Assembly (NCBI GenBank): GCA_016872775.1
Contig: VGZA01000013.1
Location: forward strand, 1-64,000
Reading direction: 5' to 3'
Length of the DNA: 64,000 nt
Source of the DNA: Planctomycetota bacterium
GTDB lineage: Bacteria > Planctomycetota > Planctomycetia > Pirellulales > Pirellulaceae
Shown: piece by piece, positions 55,681 through 64,000 of the stretch
Layout of the letters: each line of letters begins with the position of its first letter
Position numbering within the stretch: position 1 is the stretch's first letter
Position numbers and translations under genes: made by a program
Notes under the pieces: model-generated
The model's input: the letters and a program-made list of their open reading frames with translations, nothing else
Told to the model about the DNA's origin: nothing
The model's database searches: none

Positions 55681-56196
55681 TTATCCGGCCGAATCAGGGC
55701 CGGGTATCTTCTGCCGCAACGCCGGCAAGATCTCCGCGGGAATGAACTGCAGCAGCATGGCGTCATTGGCCAGCGGAGCGATCTGTTTCAAAAGCGAACT
55801 TGAAACATGCGCGAATTCCTCGTCGGCCATGAGAAATACGGTTTCGATGCCCGGGTCGAGCCGCCGATTGGCCATCTGCATCGTGAATTCCGCCGCGATA
55901 TCGGTCAGCGGGCGCACGCCGCGAATCATGACCCGCGCCCCGCATTGCCGGACGAAATTCACCGCCAACCCACCGAACGTGCGCACCTCGACGTTCCCGA
56001 ACCGCTGGGTTGCTCGCGAAACGAGTTCCACCCGTTCCTGCAGCTGGAAAAGTTCCAACTTCTCGACGTTGATGCCGATGCCGACAATCAGGCGGTCGAC
56101 AAGCCGGCTGCTGCGACTGATGACGTTCATGTGTCCCAGCGTGATCGGGTCGAAGGAGCCGGTATAGACCGCGACTCGCGAATCGGAATTCGTCAT
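55681..56196 (-). CDS. coaD: Pantetheine-phosphate adenylyltransferase
   Basis: This 171-residue enzyme makes dephospho-CoA from 4'-phosphopantetheine and ATP, the penultimate step of CoA synthesis. Nucleotidyltransferase signatures: AVYTGSFDPITLGHMNVI near 9 with TxGH, RGVRPLTDIAAEFTMQMANR near 91, and VSSSLLKQIA near 131 (family ISSS). The length is typical (about 160). Its ATG overlaps the stop of the upstream membrane protein gene by 4 bp, so the two are coupled. Confidence 0.96.
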   Translation of the reverse strand: MTNSDSRVAVYTGSFDPITLGHMNVISRSSRLVDRLIVGIGINVEKLELFQLQERVELVSRATQRFGNVEVRTFGGLAVNFVRQCGARVMIRGVRPLTDIAAEFTMQMANRRLDPGIETVFLMADEEFAHVSSSLLKQIAPLANDAMLLQFIPAEILPALRQKIPGPDSAG

Positions 56197-56828
56197 GGGG
56201 TGCTCGGAGGGGAATTAGGGGTGTTGAACTCGGACGGAGTGGAATTCGCGAACGGAGACCTGGCGCTGCCCGCCCGTGCGGCGACCAGATCCTCAAAAGC
56301 GGACAGGATCTGATCGCCGGTGTAACCCTGGGCTCCCAGTTCAAATGCGGCCGCAACCGGCTTATCGAGTAATACGATCAAACCGTAGATCAACAGCCCC
56401 ACCGAGATTGGGATGCAGTACAGGGTCAGTGAAGTTGTCAGACCAAATACCAGTGAGGAGATTCCCACGACGCGATTACGAAATCGGAACAAACGAAATC
56501 CGGCGTAAATCCGCAGCAAAGATACGGCCATGATCACCCCGCCCACCGCCAGATAGACGCCACCGACGATATGAACAAAGACCTTGGGGTCGGGCGAATT
56601 GGGCCGCGGGGGCTGCTGATTCTGATCGAAGGCCGCGAACATCGTCGGAAACGCGAACGACAAGACGACGAAGATGGCCGCCAGGAATAACTCCAGTCCG
56701 CCGCTCACAATCATCAGAATCGCAAGCACGCGCACGTGTCCGACCAGACCTTTGTTGTTTACAGCCAGCTTGATCGCCGGCAAGGTTCCTGGATCAAGAT
56801 CGGCCGGCGTCGTGTAGGGGCTGCTCAT
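56193..56828 (-). CDS. Predicted four-helix membrane protein
   Basis: The product has 211 residues from ATG 56828; the upstream in-frame M at 56894 is less likely. Four hydrophobic segments: about 33-58, 85-105, 115-135 and 140-160. The N-terminus is short and polar, and the C-terminus is a low-complexity tail (PFANSTPSEFNTPN). Not recognised. Translationally coupled to coaD by a 4-bp overlap; no functional link is evident. Confidence 0.7.
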   Translation of the reverse strand: MSSPYTTPADLDPGTLPAIKLAVNNKGLVGHVRVLAILMIVSGGLELFLAAIFVVLSFAFPTMFAAFDQNQQPPRPNSPDPKVFVHIVGGVYLAVGGVIMAVSLLRIYAGFRLFRFRNRVVGISSLVFGLTTSLTLYCIPISVGLLIYGLIVLLDKPVAAAFELGAQGYTGDQILSAFEDLVAARAGSARSPFANSTPSEFNTPNSPPSTP

Positions 56829-56909
56829 TGGTTTGACCTGTCTGCGGCGACGCTTCCACGGCGTCCATCGGTCAACGAAGTCCCAGGTCGCCAATCGCCC
56901 ATGTCAAAG

Positions 56910-58055
56910 TTATGCCGTACGCAGCGCCGAAATCAACTGGTCCAGGTCCGATTCGTCGTTGTAGGCGTGCGGGCTGATACGCAAGGCCCCCTGCCGGTAA
57001 CTCAGCGCCACCCCGGCGGCGAGACAGTGGCGACGGACTTCTAACGGGGCTCGATTCGGCATTTGAAACGAAACAATTCCCGACCGATGCGCTCCGATGC
57101 GCGGGGAGGTCACGATCGCGCCGACGGATCGGAGCCGTTCACAGGCCTGGTCGGAGATCTCCAGCACTCTGTCGGCAATTCTCGAGTGGCGACTTCCCAG
57201 ACCAAATCGCTCCAGTAATTGCAGGCTTGTCCCTAAAGCCAGGAAACCGGGCATATTGTGCGAGCCACCCTCGAAGCGGCTTGCGCTGTCGGCCCATTCG
57301 AGTTCAATTCGCGAGAAATCGAAGCGATGCTTGACGCTGTGCCAACCCACCCCAAGCGGCCGCAGCCGTTCCAGGTGCTGCTCACGGATATACAGCAGTC
57401 CCGCGCCTTCGGGCCCCAGCAGCCATTTGTGGCCGTCGGCCACGGCAAAATCCACGCCCGTGGAACGCACATCAAGAGGAAACACGCCCCAGCCCTGGAT
57501 CGCATCGAGGACGACCTGGATCCGCCTTGCGTGGGCGTCGGCAATCAGTTCCTCCAGATCGATACGCCAGCCGGTGGCGAATCCCACCCAACTGATCGCC
57601 AGCAGGCGGGTGTTCGAATCGCAGGCGTCCCATAACGCTGCCGGGTCCACCGCCCCGGAGGTCGGCACGACGCGGGCTTCCACGCCCCGAGACGCAAGGT
57701 TAAGCCAGGGATACTGATTTGATGGGAATTCATTGCCTAGAACAACGACGTTCTCGCCCTCTTGCCAGGGGTAACCTTCCGCAATCAGATTGAGACCGGT
57801 GGTAGTATTCGCGACCAGGGCGATCTCGGATTCGTTTGCGGCGATCAAACGGGCAGCGGTTCGCCGCACCTCGCCCAGGTGCTCACTCCATTGGGGCCAG
57901 ACCGTGTCGCCGTGCTCGGACGATTCGACCGCCCAGTCGATCAGCGTCTGTCGGGTTGGTTCCGGCAGGGGGCAGACGGCGGCATGGTCCAGATAGGCCC
58001 AGCGCCGGGTCACCGGCATCAGGTTCCGAAGTTCATTCCAGGAAATAGCTGACAA
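56910..58055 (-). CDS. Class V aminotransferase-fold PLP enzyme
   Basis: This 381-residue protein starts with TTG 58055 (SAISWNELRNLMPVTRRWAY, a stretch common at the start of this subfamily); ATG 58019 is an alternative. Class V signatures: RRWAYLDHAAVCPLP near 18, NTTTGLNLIAEG near 84, VVLDAIQGWGVFPLD near 180, and the PLP Lys in DGHKWLLGPEGAG near 207, then SHNMPGFLALG near 267. Relatives include cysteine desulfurases and isopenicillin-epimerase-like enzymes, but no active Cys loop is obvious. Substrate unknown. Confidence 0.88.
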   Translation of the reverse strand: MSAISWNELRNLMPVTRRWAYLDHAAVCPLPEPTRQTLIDWAVESSEHGDTVWPQWSEHLGEVRRTAARLIAANESEIALVANTTTGLNLIAEGYPWQEGENVVVLGNEFPSNQYPWLNLASRGVEARVVPTSGAVDPAALWDACDSNTRLLAISWVGFATGWRIDLEELIADAHARRIQVVLDAIQGWGVFPLDVRSTGVDFAVADGHKWLLGPEGAGLLYIREQHLERLRPLGVGWHSVKHRFDFSRIELEWADSASRFEGGSHNMPGFLALGTSLQLLERFGLGSRHSRIADRVLEISDQACERLRSVGAIVTSPRIGAHRSGIVSFQMPNRAPLEVRRHCLAAGVALSYRQGALRISPHAYNDESDLDQLISALRTA

Positions 58056-58228
58056 TTTCGAGTTTGAGGCTCGAATTCTCCGACAAAACCGATTAATCTA
58101 TGCCGACTCTTCCGGATCTGAGGCGCTCGCCCCGCTCCGGGGTGACATCCAGATTCTTCGAATTATACTAGCTGGGTAATTCGATTTGATATGGTCGGAT
58201 TGTATTGCAACTTTGAGGATGCAACCTA

Positions 58229-58420
58229 ATGCCCAAGGGCTTATGCGTGACGGGGATGGTAATCGCCATCCTCATCTTATTGCTTTTCATGCTGGATCTG
58301 GTGCTCCCAGTTTCCTGGGCACCGTTCAAGGGGGCGAGCGTGTTAATGGACATTTCGTTCGTAATATGTGCCGGCGGCCTGGGGTACCTCAGCTGGTCGA
58401 CTTTTCGCGAGCAGAAGTAG
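58229..58420 (+). CDS. Small two-helix membrane protein
   Basis: This 63-residue protein, with ATG at 58229, has two hydrophobic segments (GMVIAILILLLFMLDLVLPV at about 9-28 and MDISFVICAGGLGYLSW at about 40-56) and a short polar tail (STFREQK). The clean topology, isolated location and 3-bp gap to the convergent gene argue for a real gene. Function unknown. Confidence 0.72.
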   Translation: MPKGLCVTGMVIAILILLLFMLDLVLPVSWAPFKGASVLMDISFVICAGGLGYLSWSTFREQK

Positions 58421-58423
58421 CGA

Positions 58424-59212
58424 TCAGGCGGCGGGACGCAGGATCGAGTGGAATCTTCTTCGCTCGAACTCCGATAACCGCATTTCTTTGAAGCCTCGGA
58501 CTGTCAGCGTTTCTACGTGCCCCACCTGCCGAAGTTCGACGACCCGGTCAAGAAATCTTCCAATCGCGTGGATCGACCGGCCTTTACGTCGAGCAATCTG
58601 GGCGGCATCCAGGGTCAGGTGCATTTCTTCGGTTCGCGTGCTGATTTCTCGCAGCATTCGCAACGCCCTCCGCGTACCGTGGCTCCCGTCCCACCAGCGA
58701 AGGATGGGCAATCGCAGCGACGATGTCACGCCGACGAGGCCCGAGTAAACCAGCGTTGCGGACGGCGATGAAACTGCGTCGCCGCCGGCATGCCGGACAA
58801 TGGCATCGACGCCGGCCGCCGCCAGCAGATCGAGATTTCCGCCGAATTCCGGCTGTCGGACGACCAGGGTCGAACAAGGAATGCCGACGCACTTGGCTCG
58901 CTCCATACGCCGTCGAAGCTCCCGCGAAAATCGCTCTCGCCCCGCTCCCGTGCCGATCCAGCTGCGATCACCAAGGATGGCAATTTCGTTGTCGGGGTGC
59001 GCCGAACGAATCAAACTCGACGCCGACGAAACGGCCGGATCAGCCACCGACCAGGTAGCCACGATCTGGCGCGTGCGGAATTGTTCGATCAGCCGGGCAA
59101 CTACCTTGTCAAACTGGGATTCCAGTCCATGCCCCTGATGATCGAGCGAGAATTCCAGTTCGACCGTAACCGTCAGCAATCCCCCCGTTCTCCCTTTGCC
59201 CGTTTTACGCAT
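58424..59212 (-). CDS. Polysaccharide-deacetylase-like (NodB-fold) protein, probably non-catalytic
   Basis: The 262-residue protein shows the alpha/beta-barrel rhythm of NodB-type deacetylases: LTVTVELEFSLDHQG, VVARLIEQFRTRQIVATWSV, NEIAILGDRSWIG, SRELRRRMERAKCVG, LLAAAGVDAIVRHAG. The catalytic Asp-Asp pair expected at the first strand reads VELEFS, and the HxxxH zinc motif expected after NEIAILGDRSW is not visible. The fold is inferred and activity is doubtful. It stands next to the 63-residue membrane gene with a 3-bp gap. Confidence 0.6.
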   Translation of the reverse strand: MRKTGKGRTGGLLTVTVELEFSLDHQGHGLESQFDKVVARLIEQFRTRQIVATWSVADPAVSSASSLIRSAHPDNEIAILGDRSWIGTGAGRERFSRELRRRMERAKCVGIPCSTLVVRQPEFGGNLDLLAAAGVDAIVRHAGGDAVSSPSATLVYSGLVGVTSSLRLPILRWWDGSHGTRRALRMLREISTRTEEMHLTLDAAQIARRKGRSIHAIGRFLDRVVELRQVGHVETLTVRGFKEMRLSEFERRRFHSILRPAA

Positions 59213-60217
59213 GTTGGTCCTCCCTTGACCTGCGAATTCCGCCCTCCGCGACTAAAATATCTATCGGTTCCCACCGGCCCGCAGATTGTCCCGATCGGCC
59301 TCGGTCACGCTAACCCGAAATTCCGGCACGGCTTGCCAGGGACTGTCTGTAGCGACGGCAATCCGCGACGCCGATTCGGTCCTGTCGCGGAGGCGACAGG
59401 ACTACACCAGCGGAAGTTGTGGGACGCTTTCATGCGACCTGAAAGGTCGTTGTTGTGCGTCTACAGCGAAGCGGACGAACCAGCCAACCAAGTCACGTTT
59501 CTGCCCCTCCGTTGACCTGCGAAACGGCCCGACATCGGTGCACCACCACATAAGCCGCCATTGAACCCGGCCGATGTAGTCACAGTGATGACGCAGCTGC
59601 AGAGTTGTCTGCCACCGCCAGCAATCAACCGAAATGCTAACTCGCAGAGGTTTGTCCAACCTCGGGCAGTTTGATCCGCAACGAAATACGGGCGGTCGAT
59701 TTAACCCTCGGCAGATTTTTGCCAGCAGGGGATGTGACTGTATCTTTTGGCCGAAGGCCTTTCCTCACCGTAGCCTGGGGCAACGCCGGGCAACGCACCG
59801 GGAATAGAATGCAGACACCGCAGTTTGGCCGAAGGCCATATTCACCCAAAACCCCAAGGTTTACCTCACGAAACGATTGATCCATGCTCCAATCCCTGAC
59901 GAGGCTTTACCCATTTGGTTTTCAGCACAAAGGCCCACCAACGATGCGCGCGGGGACAGGGCCTGGAAAGGCACCCATCCCCGGGAGTTGGCCAGCGTCG
60001 GTCCCCGTGACTTTTATCGGCCAGTGCTGAATGGCGTTATTCGGTCTGTGCCCATAAAATCCTGCGAGGGGTTACTCTCGTGCGGGTTCGCCGCCGTCGA
60101 AAATCAGTGCGACCCACCACGATTCGTGTCGTTACTCGTTTCCCGAAAAATCGTTTGCGTGCAATAATAAGCAGCGACTAAGGGTTCCACGTAGGCAGAT
60201 GCATTGGGAGACCTGAG
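59213..60217. other. Gene-free kilobase with extragenic repeats
   Basis: I see no coding region in these 1005 bases; open frames are short and carry no family content. GGCCGAAGGCC (palindromic arms GGCC around GAA) appears at 59749-59759 and 59827-59837, with a CCTGGGGCAACGCC-type stretch between. Such repeats are familiar as extragenic elements in planctomycetes. Candidate contents are decayed sequence, a regulatory leader for the downstream VWA gene or an unrecognised RNA. Confidence 0.6.
59745..59837. repeat. Paired GGCCGAAGGCC extragenic repeats
   Basis: TTTGGCCGAAGGCC is found at 59746-59759 and again at 59824-59837, 78 bp apart. Each copy has palindromic arms. The intervening bases repeat short CAACGC and CCGGG motifs. 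This looks like a REP-like unit. Confidence 0.7.
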
Positions 60218-62236
60218 TTGACCAGATCGTCAGATGAACCGGTGAAATCACGTGCGACCGACGAGTTGACGGGCCACTCGGACCCAGCGGCAGGCAGCGA
60301 CGATCGGCAAATGGACGACGATTGGGAAGATCTCGAGATCAATCCCACCTGGCGTTCCCGCGCCGTCATGCAGGCGATGGGTGGCTGGTTCTTGTCGATG
60401 ATCACTCACGCGGCGGCGATCGTGGTGCTGGCGCTGGTCGTCAATCCGGAACCGATCCGCGTGGTACTGCGGGAACTGGTTGCCGACCCGCTTCCCGAAC
60501 GCGACGAAGATATCCTCAAAATCGACCTGGATGACCAACTCCTGCCGTCGCAGGAACTCGCCGAAGCTGCGTCCGCGGCCGTGGAGGGCGACGTCGGCCC
60601 AGCCAACTCCGCAGTGGTCGGTGGTCCGGCGGGAATCGGCGGGGTTTCCGCTCCGCGCATGGACGCCGCGGTGCTCGACCAGCTTGCCGACGAGGGCCTC
60701 TCCGTGGACAGCCCGACATTCGACGTTCTCCCCGGTCGCAGGTTGATCGTCGCCGTCCCCGACTCGGCGCTGGGCGACCCCCGCGCGATCGTCAAAGACT
60801 ACCAACAGGCGATGGATTTGATCACGCAGGAAATTCTCAACATGCTCTACCAGAGCAAAGTCCTGGTGATCTGGTGCTTCGATCAATCCGAGAGCATGAA
60901 GGATGATCAACAGGAGATCCGCCAGCGCATCGATCGCGTTTACGTCGAATTGGGCATTGAGGACGGCACGCGCGGCGACGCCTTGGATACGGCGGTCACC
61001 AGCTTCGGCCAATCGTTTGCCGTTCATACCCGGCGGCCGACGCACAGCCCTCGCGAAATTCGTCAAGCGATCGACGCGGTTCCTGTCGACCCGACCGGCA
61101 AGGAGATGATGTGCGATGCGGTGGGACTTTCGATTGCCCAGTTCCGTGATTCCGCTCGCCGCACCGACCGCCAGATGGCACTGATCCTGGTGACGGATGA
61201 AAGCGGGGATCCGGAGTCGAACCAGTCCCGGCTGGAAGCGGCGATTTCCGAGGCGAAAGCCGCCCGATGCCGTATCTACGTGCTGGGCCGGGAAGCCGTC
61301 TTTGGATACCCCTACGCGCACATGCGATGGCTGCACCCCCAGACCGCTGTCACCCACTGGCTGCAAATCGACCGTGGTCCGGAAACCGCGACGGCCGAAC
61401 AGCTGCAAACCGACGGGTTCCACCGTCGCTACGACGCCCATCCCAGCGGATTTGGCTCGTACGAACAGACCCGTCTTGCCCGACAAACCGGCGGGATCTT
61501 CTTTATGCTTCCCAGCCTGGAAGTGAATTTGATCGGTGGGGAAAAGCGGCATTATGAACTCGATCAAATGCGTCCCTACCTTCCCGACCTGCGGGCGCGG
61601 GACGAGGTCATGCGCGATATCGCGAAGTCGCCGCTCCGCGCGGGCCTCACCCGCGTCATTTATGACCTGAACCCTTACGTACCGGAGGTCGCCAAGATCA
61701 TTGAAATGCGGGTCGCTTTCGCACCCCAGCCTGACAATTTTGTGCAGCAGGCGCGGCTGGAAATGGCGAAAGCGATTACCTACCTCGCCTACCTTGGCAA
61801 CGTGGAAGAGGGGCTGAAGAAAATGGCGCCGGATCGACGCCGTGAGATCGCGCGTCGCTGGGAAGCCAACTACGACCTTTTCACCGCCCAGGTCATCGCC
61901 TATCAGGCCCGCATGTTCGAGTACGGCGCCTACCTGGAGTGGTTCCTGAACCATCCCAAACAGGTTCCGCTGACGAAGCCACCCAATCTGTTCCTCTCCC
62001 ACTGGCAGGTCCGTACGCGGTCCGAGATTCTGGTGCCGGAGAAGAGCCGACCCTATATCGAACGGGCGACGGAATTGTTCCAGGCGGTCATTCGCGATCA
62101 CCCTGGAACGCCGTGGGCCGCGCGGGCTGAGATTGAACTGGCACGTGGATTTGGTGTAGAACTGGTGGAGGTTTACGATGCGCCTCGCCCGCCCTTGCCG
62201 CCCGGTGTCGTTCCGATTCCGATTCCCAACTTGTAA
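60218..62236 (+). CDS. VWA-domain membrane protein
   Basis: This 672-residue protein starts with TTG after GGGAG. A disordered acidic N-terminus (1-45) is followed by one membrane helix (about 56-76, WFLSMITHAAAIVVLALVV). An Ala/Asp-rich linker follows, then a VWA domain (about 218-420) with the metal-ion-dependent adhesion motif in CFDQSESMKDD near 222 (DxSxS) and LILVTDESGDPESN later. A helical region continues to a Pro-rich end (RPPLPPGVVPIPIP). Membrane-anchored VWA proteins of this size are common in planctomycetes. Directly followed by a terpene-cyclase-like repeat gene. Confidence 0.87.
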   Translation: MTRSSDEPVKSRATDELTGHSDPAAGSDDRQMDDDWEDLEINPTWRSRAVMQAMGGWFLSMITHAAAIVVLALVVNPEPIRVVLRELVADPLPERDEDILKIDLDDQLLPSQELAEAASAAVEGDVGPANSAVVGGPAGIGGVSAPRMDAAVLDQLADEGLSVDSPTFDVLPGRRLIVAVPDSALGDPRAIVKDYQQAMDLITQEILNMLYQSKVLVIWCFDQSESMKDDQQEIRQRIDRVYVELGIEDGTRGDALDTAVTSFGQSFAVHTRRPTHSPREIRQAIDAVPVDPTGKEMMCDAVGLSIAQFRDSARRTDRQMALILVTDESGDPESNQSRLEAAISEAKAARCRIYVLGREAVFGYPYAHMRWLHPQTAVTHWLQIDRGPETATAEQLQTDGFHRRYDAHPSGFGSYEQTRLARQTGGIFFMLPSLEVNLIGGEKRHYELDQMRPYLPDLRARDEVMRDIAKSPLRAGLTRVIYDLNPYVPEVAKIIEMRVAFAPQPDNFVQQARLEMAKAITYLAYLGNVEEGLKKMAPDRRREIARRWEANYDLFTAQVIAYQARMFEYGAYLEWFLNHPKQVPLTKPPNLFLSHWQVRTRSEILVPEKSRPYIERATELFQAVIRDHPGTPWAARAEIELARGFGVELVEVYDAPRPPLPPGVVPIPIPNL

Positions 62237-62248
62237 ATGGAGTTTGAA

Positions 62249-63304
62249 ATGGGCCTGATTCAATCCCGTCGGGATTGCCTGCGTGCCGGCCTTGCTTTAG
62301 CCAGCGGTGGCTGGATCGCGGGTGCCGGGAATCGCATCGCGCGGGGAGGGAGACGGGATCCCAATTGGGAAATCGCGATTGACCGCGGACTGAAGTGGGT
62401 GGCGCGTACCCAGTCGCAACTGGGGCACTGGACCGCGCAAAACTACCCCACCGCGATGACCGCCCTGGCCGGCACCGCGCTCACCTGCTCCGGCTCGACC
62501 ACCACCCAGGGTCCATTCGCCAAGAACATTCGCAAGTCGGTCGACTATCTAATGACCAAGGTGCGCGGTAACGGCCTGATCGGTGATCCGGGCTCGGATC
62601 ACCAATATACCTACGGCCACGGCTTTTCCATGTTGTTCCTTTCGCAGGTGCTTGGTGAAGAGGAGGACGAGGATCGTCGCAAAGAACTGGTGGAGGTGCT
62701 GACCAAAGCCGTGGAATTCAGCGCTCGCGCCCAGACCGCCTCGGGTGGCTGGGGCTACATGAGCGCGAAAGATGGAAACAACTTTGATGAAGGCTCCACT
62801 ACCATCACACAGGTTCAAGGACTGCGCGGCTGCCGTAACGCTGGAATTCCGGTACCGTCGGAGATCATTGAAAAGGCGAAGGAGTATATCTACTCCTGCA
62901 AGAACTCGGATGGCGGAATCTCGTACAGCTCCCGCAATCGAGGAACGTCGCGGCCCGCAATTACTGCCGCGGCTCTGGCGGCCCTTTACAACGCCGGAGA
63001 CCATGACAGCAAGCATGTGCCCGACATGCTGAAATACTCGCGGCAGTCGTTGCACAACATCACCGACCAGGCCGCCGCCTTCGGACATTGGCATTACACC
63101 TACCTGTATTACTCGCAAGTCATCTATCGCCAGGGGCCGTCCGAATGGGAGCCCTTTCGCGACAAGCTTTACAGCAGAATCGTCAGCGAACAGAAACCGG
63201 ACGGGAACTGGGGTGAACAACAGATCGGCCCGATCTATATCGCCTCCTGCAACTTGATCATGTTGCAGCTCGACAAGGGCTTCCTGCCGATCTATCAGCG
63301 CTGA
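62249..63304 (+). CDS. Tat-exported prenyltransferase/squalene-cyclase-like repeat protein
   Basis: The product has 351 residues from ATG 62249 (after GGAG); ATG 62237 is 12 bp upstream. A twin-arginine signal SRRDCLRAGLALASGGWIAG leads. Repeats of the terpene-cyclase alpha/alpha toroid follow: ASGGWGYM near 172, SDGGISYSS near 227 and PDGNWGEQQIGPIYIAS near 315. No DXDD catalytic motif is seen, as in most planctomycete proteins of this type, so cyclase activity is not expected. Directly downstream of the VWA gene (12 bp), suggesting a joint envelope function. Confidence 0.88.
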   Translation: MGLIQSRRDCLRAGLALASGGWIAGAGNRIARGGRRDPNWEIAIDRGLKWVARTQSQLGHWTAQNYPTAMTALAGTALTCSGSTTTQGPFAKNIRKSVDYLMTKVRGNGLIGDPGSDHQYTYGHGFSMLFLSQVLGEEEDEDRRKELVEVLTKAVEFSARAQTASGGWGYMSAKDGNNFDEGSTTITQVQGLRGCRNAGIPVPSEIIEKAKEYIYSCKNSDGGISYSSRNRGTSRPAITAAALAALYNAGDHDSKHVPDMLKYSRQSLHNITDQAAAFGHWHYTYLYYSQVIYRQGPSEWEPFRDKLYSRIVSEQKPDGNWGEQQIGPIYIASCNLIMLQLDKGFLPIYQR

Positions 63305-63414
63305 TCGGCGCTATCGAAGCCCGACATTCCAGGCATGTCCCGCATCCAACCCGTTTCTCGGACTCCCCAAACACAAGTTTCTGTCGGCACGACACCGAAC
63401 GGCTAGCGCGATTA

Positions 63415-64000
63415 TCACCGAGGGACCAACTGTTGCACGCGCGTGGTTTGCTGACGAATTTCGTCGCGATCCAGCGACAGCCAATGGTATTGGCCTGCGT
63501 TCCAGTCGGCCATCTGGTCCGAATAGTGGGCATCCCCGACGTTTCCTGATTGACTTTGGCCGTCGATGGCCAGCAGCCTGGGCGTCGCGAGATCCGCGAT
63601 CATGCGGTAGCCGGCACCGGTTGTTGCCAGCCAATCCGGTCCGCTGCCGGTATTGCACACGGTGAGCATATCGCCTCGTACCGGCCCTCCGCCGTGATTC
63701 AACAGCGTGCCCAGGTCGCCGCGCATTGCGAGCCAATGGACAAGCGGACATCGATGGAGCCGCCCCCAGGCCGGCAGCTCAACGCCGAAGCGGTCGTGCA
63801 GGTAATTCACGGCCCGCGCAAAGGCGGCTCGAATGGCCGGCACCCTCGTCCCTTCGGGAAACCATTGGTGGGGATCGGCCGCCAGCAGGCGTCCCGCGAC
63901 GACGTCGACCTGGCGGGCAAGCAACTCCGCCGCGGCGCCGGAGAAATGGACTTCGGTGGCCGCCTGCGTCCAGTACGTAAAGAACACGTTGAACAAGGCA
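63415..64000 (-). CDS. Penicillin-acylase-family protein, C-terminal part (cut by right edge)
   Basis: This frame ends at 63415 and is open to the right edge, so the N-terminus is outside. About 195 residues are visible. They match the C-terminus of penicillin acylase / cephalosporin acylase-type Ntn-hydrolases: LHDRFGVELPAWGRLHR, GPVRGDMLTVCNTGSG, GAGYRMIADL, and the closing DGQSQSGNVGDAHYSDQ then ADWNAGQYHWL. The nucleophile and signal peptide lie off the window, so activity cannot be judged. It converges with the VWA/repeat-protein unit. Confidence 0.82.
   Translation of the reverse strand, partial: ALFNVFFTYWTQAATEVHFSGAAAELLARQVDVVAGRLLAADPHQWFPEGTRVPAIRAAFARAVNYLHDRFGVELPAWGRLHRCPLVHWLAMRGDLGTLLNHGGGPVRGDMLTVCNTGSGPDWLATTGAGYRMIADLATPRLLAIDGQSQSGNVGDAHYSDQMADWNAGQYHWLSLDRDEIRQQTTRVQQLVPR

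Noticed and set aside
59671-59880. Short plus-strand frame with FGRRPFLTVAWGNAG
   Set aside because: It is derived from the GGCCGAAGGCC repeat element; no independent evidence of coding.
60248-62263. Minus-strand open frame (671 codons) across the VWA gene
   Set aside because: Antisense shadow with unlikely composition; the plus strand has the membrane helix and VWA motif.
1-64000. tRNA or rRNA genes
   Set aside because: I looked for T-loop-like GGTTCGAATCC patterns and rRNA-like stretches and found only matches inside coding genes.

Overview
The window reads as chromosomal DNA from a planctomycete, most likely a member of the Pirellulales or a near relative. The evidence is high GC, a PSCyt1/DUF1549/DUF1553 protein paired with a Tat-exported DUF1501 protein, PQQ-propeller proteins, a giant exported protein with a planctomycete-type N-terminal tag (LESRQLLAG) and a dockerin, and MoxR-DUF58 genes. 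I saw no rRNA, tRNA, CRISPR array, phage or insertion sequence. Many genes start with GTG or TTG.

Layout. 1-3.7 kb (minus): MoxR ATPase, DUF58 protein, and a membrane protein cut by the left edge whose C-terminus is a 15-bp repeat coding GSQQP units. 3.9-9.0 kb (plus): two exported PQQ-propeller proteins flank an exported hypothetical protein, followed by aroA. 9.4-16.4 kb (minus): a 2324-residue FG-GAP/RTX/dockerin protein. 16.9-19.9 kb (plus): M24 peptidase, accB, accC. 20-24.4 kb (minus): two cyanophycin-synthetase-like genes with complementary decay, divergent from an ABC exporter plus DUF1854 gene (25.1-27.9 kb). 28-31 kb: zinc-ribbon membrane protein, TerC, beta-barrel protein. 31.2-34.6 kb: citrate synthase, an exported hypothetical protein and an AAA ATPase. 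34.8-39.1 kb (plus): NatA, a permease fused to a CPBP protease, and an amidohydrolase. 39.1-40.8 kb (minus): Tat-exported metallopeptidase and CpsB-like PHP phosphatase. 41.0-43.3 kb (plus): KAS III, YqgE, metallophosphatase. 43.4-44.8 kb: rhomboid-TPR protein. 45.3-52.4 kb (plus): cyclase-family protein, PSD1 protein, DUF1501 protein, coiled-coil protein. 52.4-53.9 kb: trpE. 54.0-55.7 kb: mcsA-mcsB. 55.7-58.1 kb: coaD, a membrane protein, a class V aminotransferase. 58.2-59.2 kb: a 63-residue membrane protein and a deacetylase-like protein. 59.2-60.2 kb: a gene-free kilobase. 60.2-63.3 kb: VWA protein and squalene-cyclase-like repeat protein. The right edge cuts a penicillin acylase.

The most interesting unit is 20-27.9 kb. 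One CphA-like protein keeps the ATP-grasp half but has a broken, shortened Mur-ligase half. Its neighbour keeps an intact Mur-ligase half but has lost about 140 residues of the ATP-grasp half. Together they could make one two-subunit peptide polymerase, with a divergent ABC exporter and DUF1854 protein as partners. The second standout is the giant surface protein, in which a seven-blade FG-GAP propeller appears to be inserted in a catalytically dead M23-like fold.
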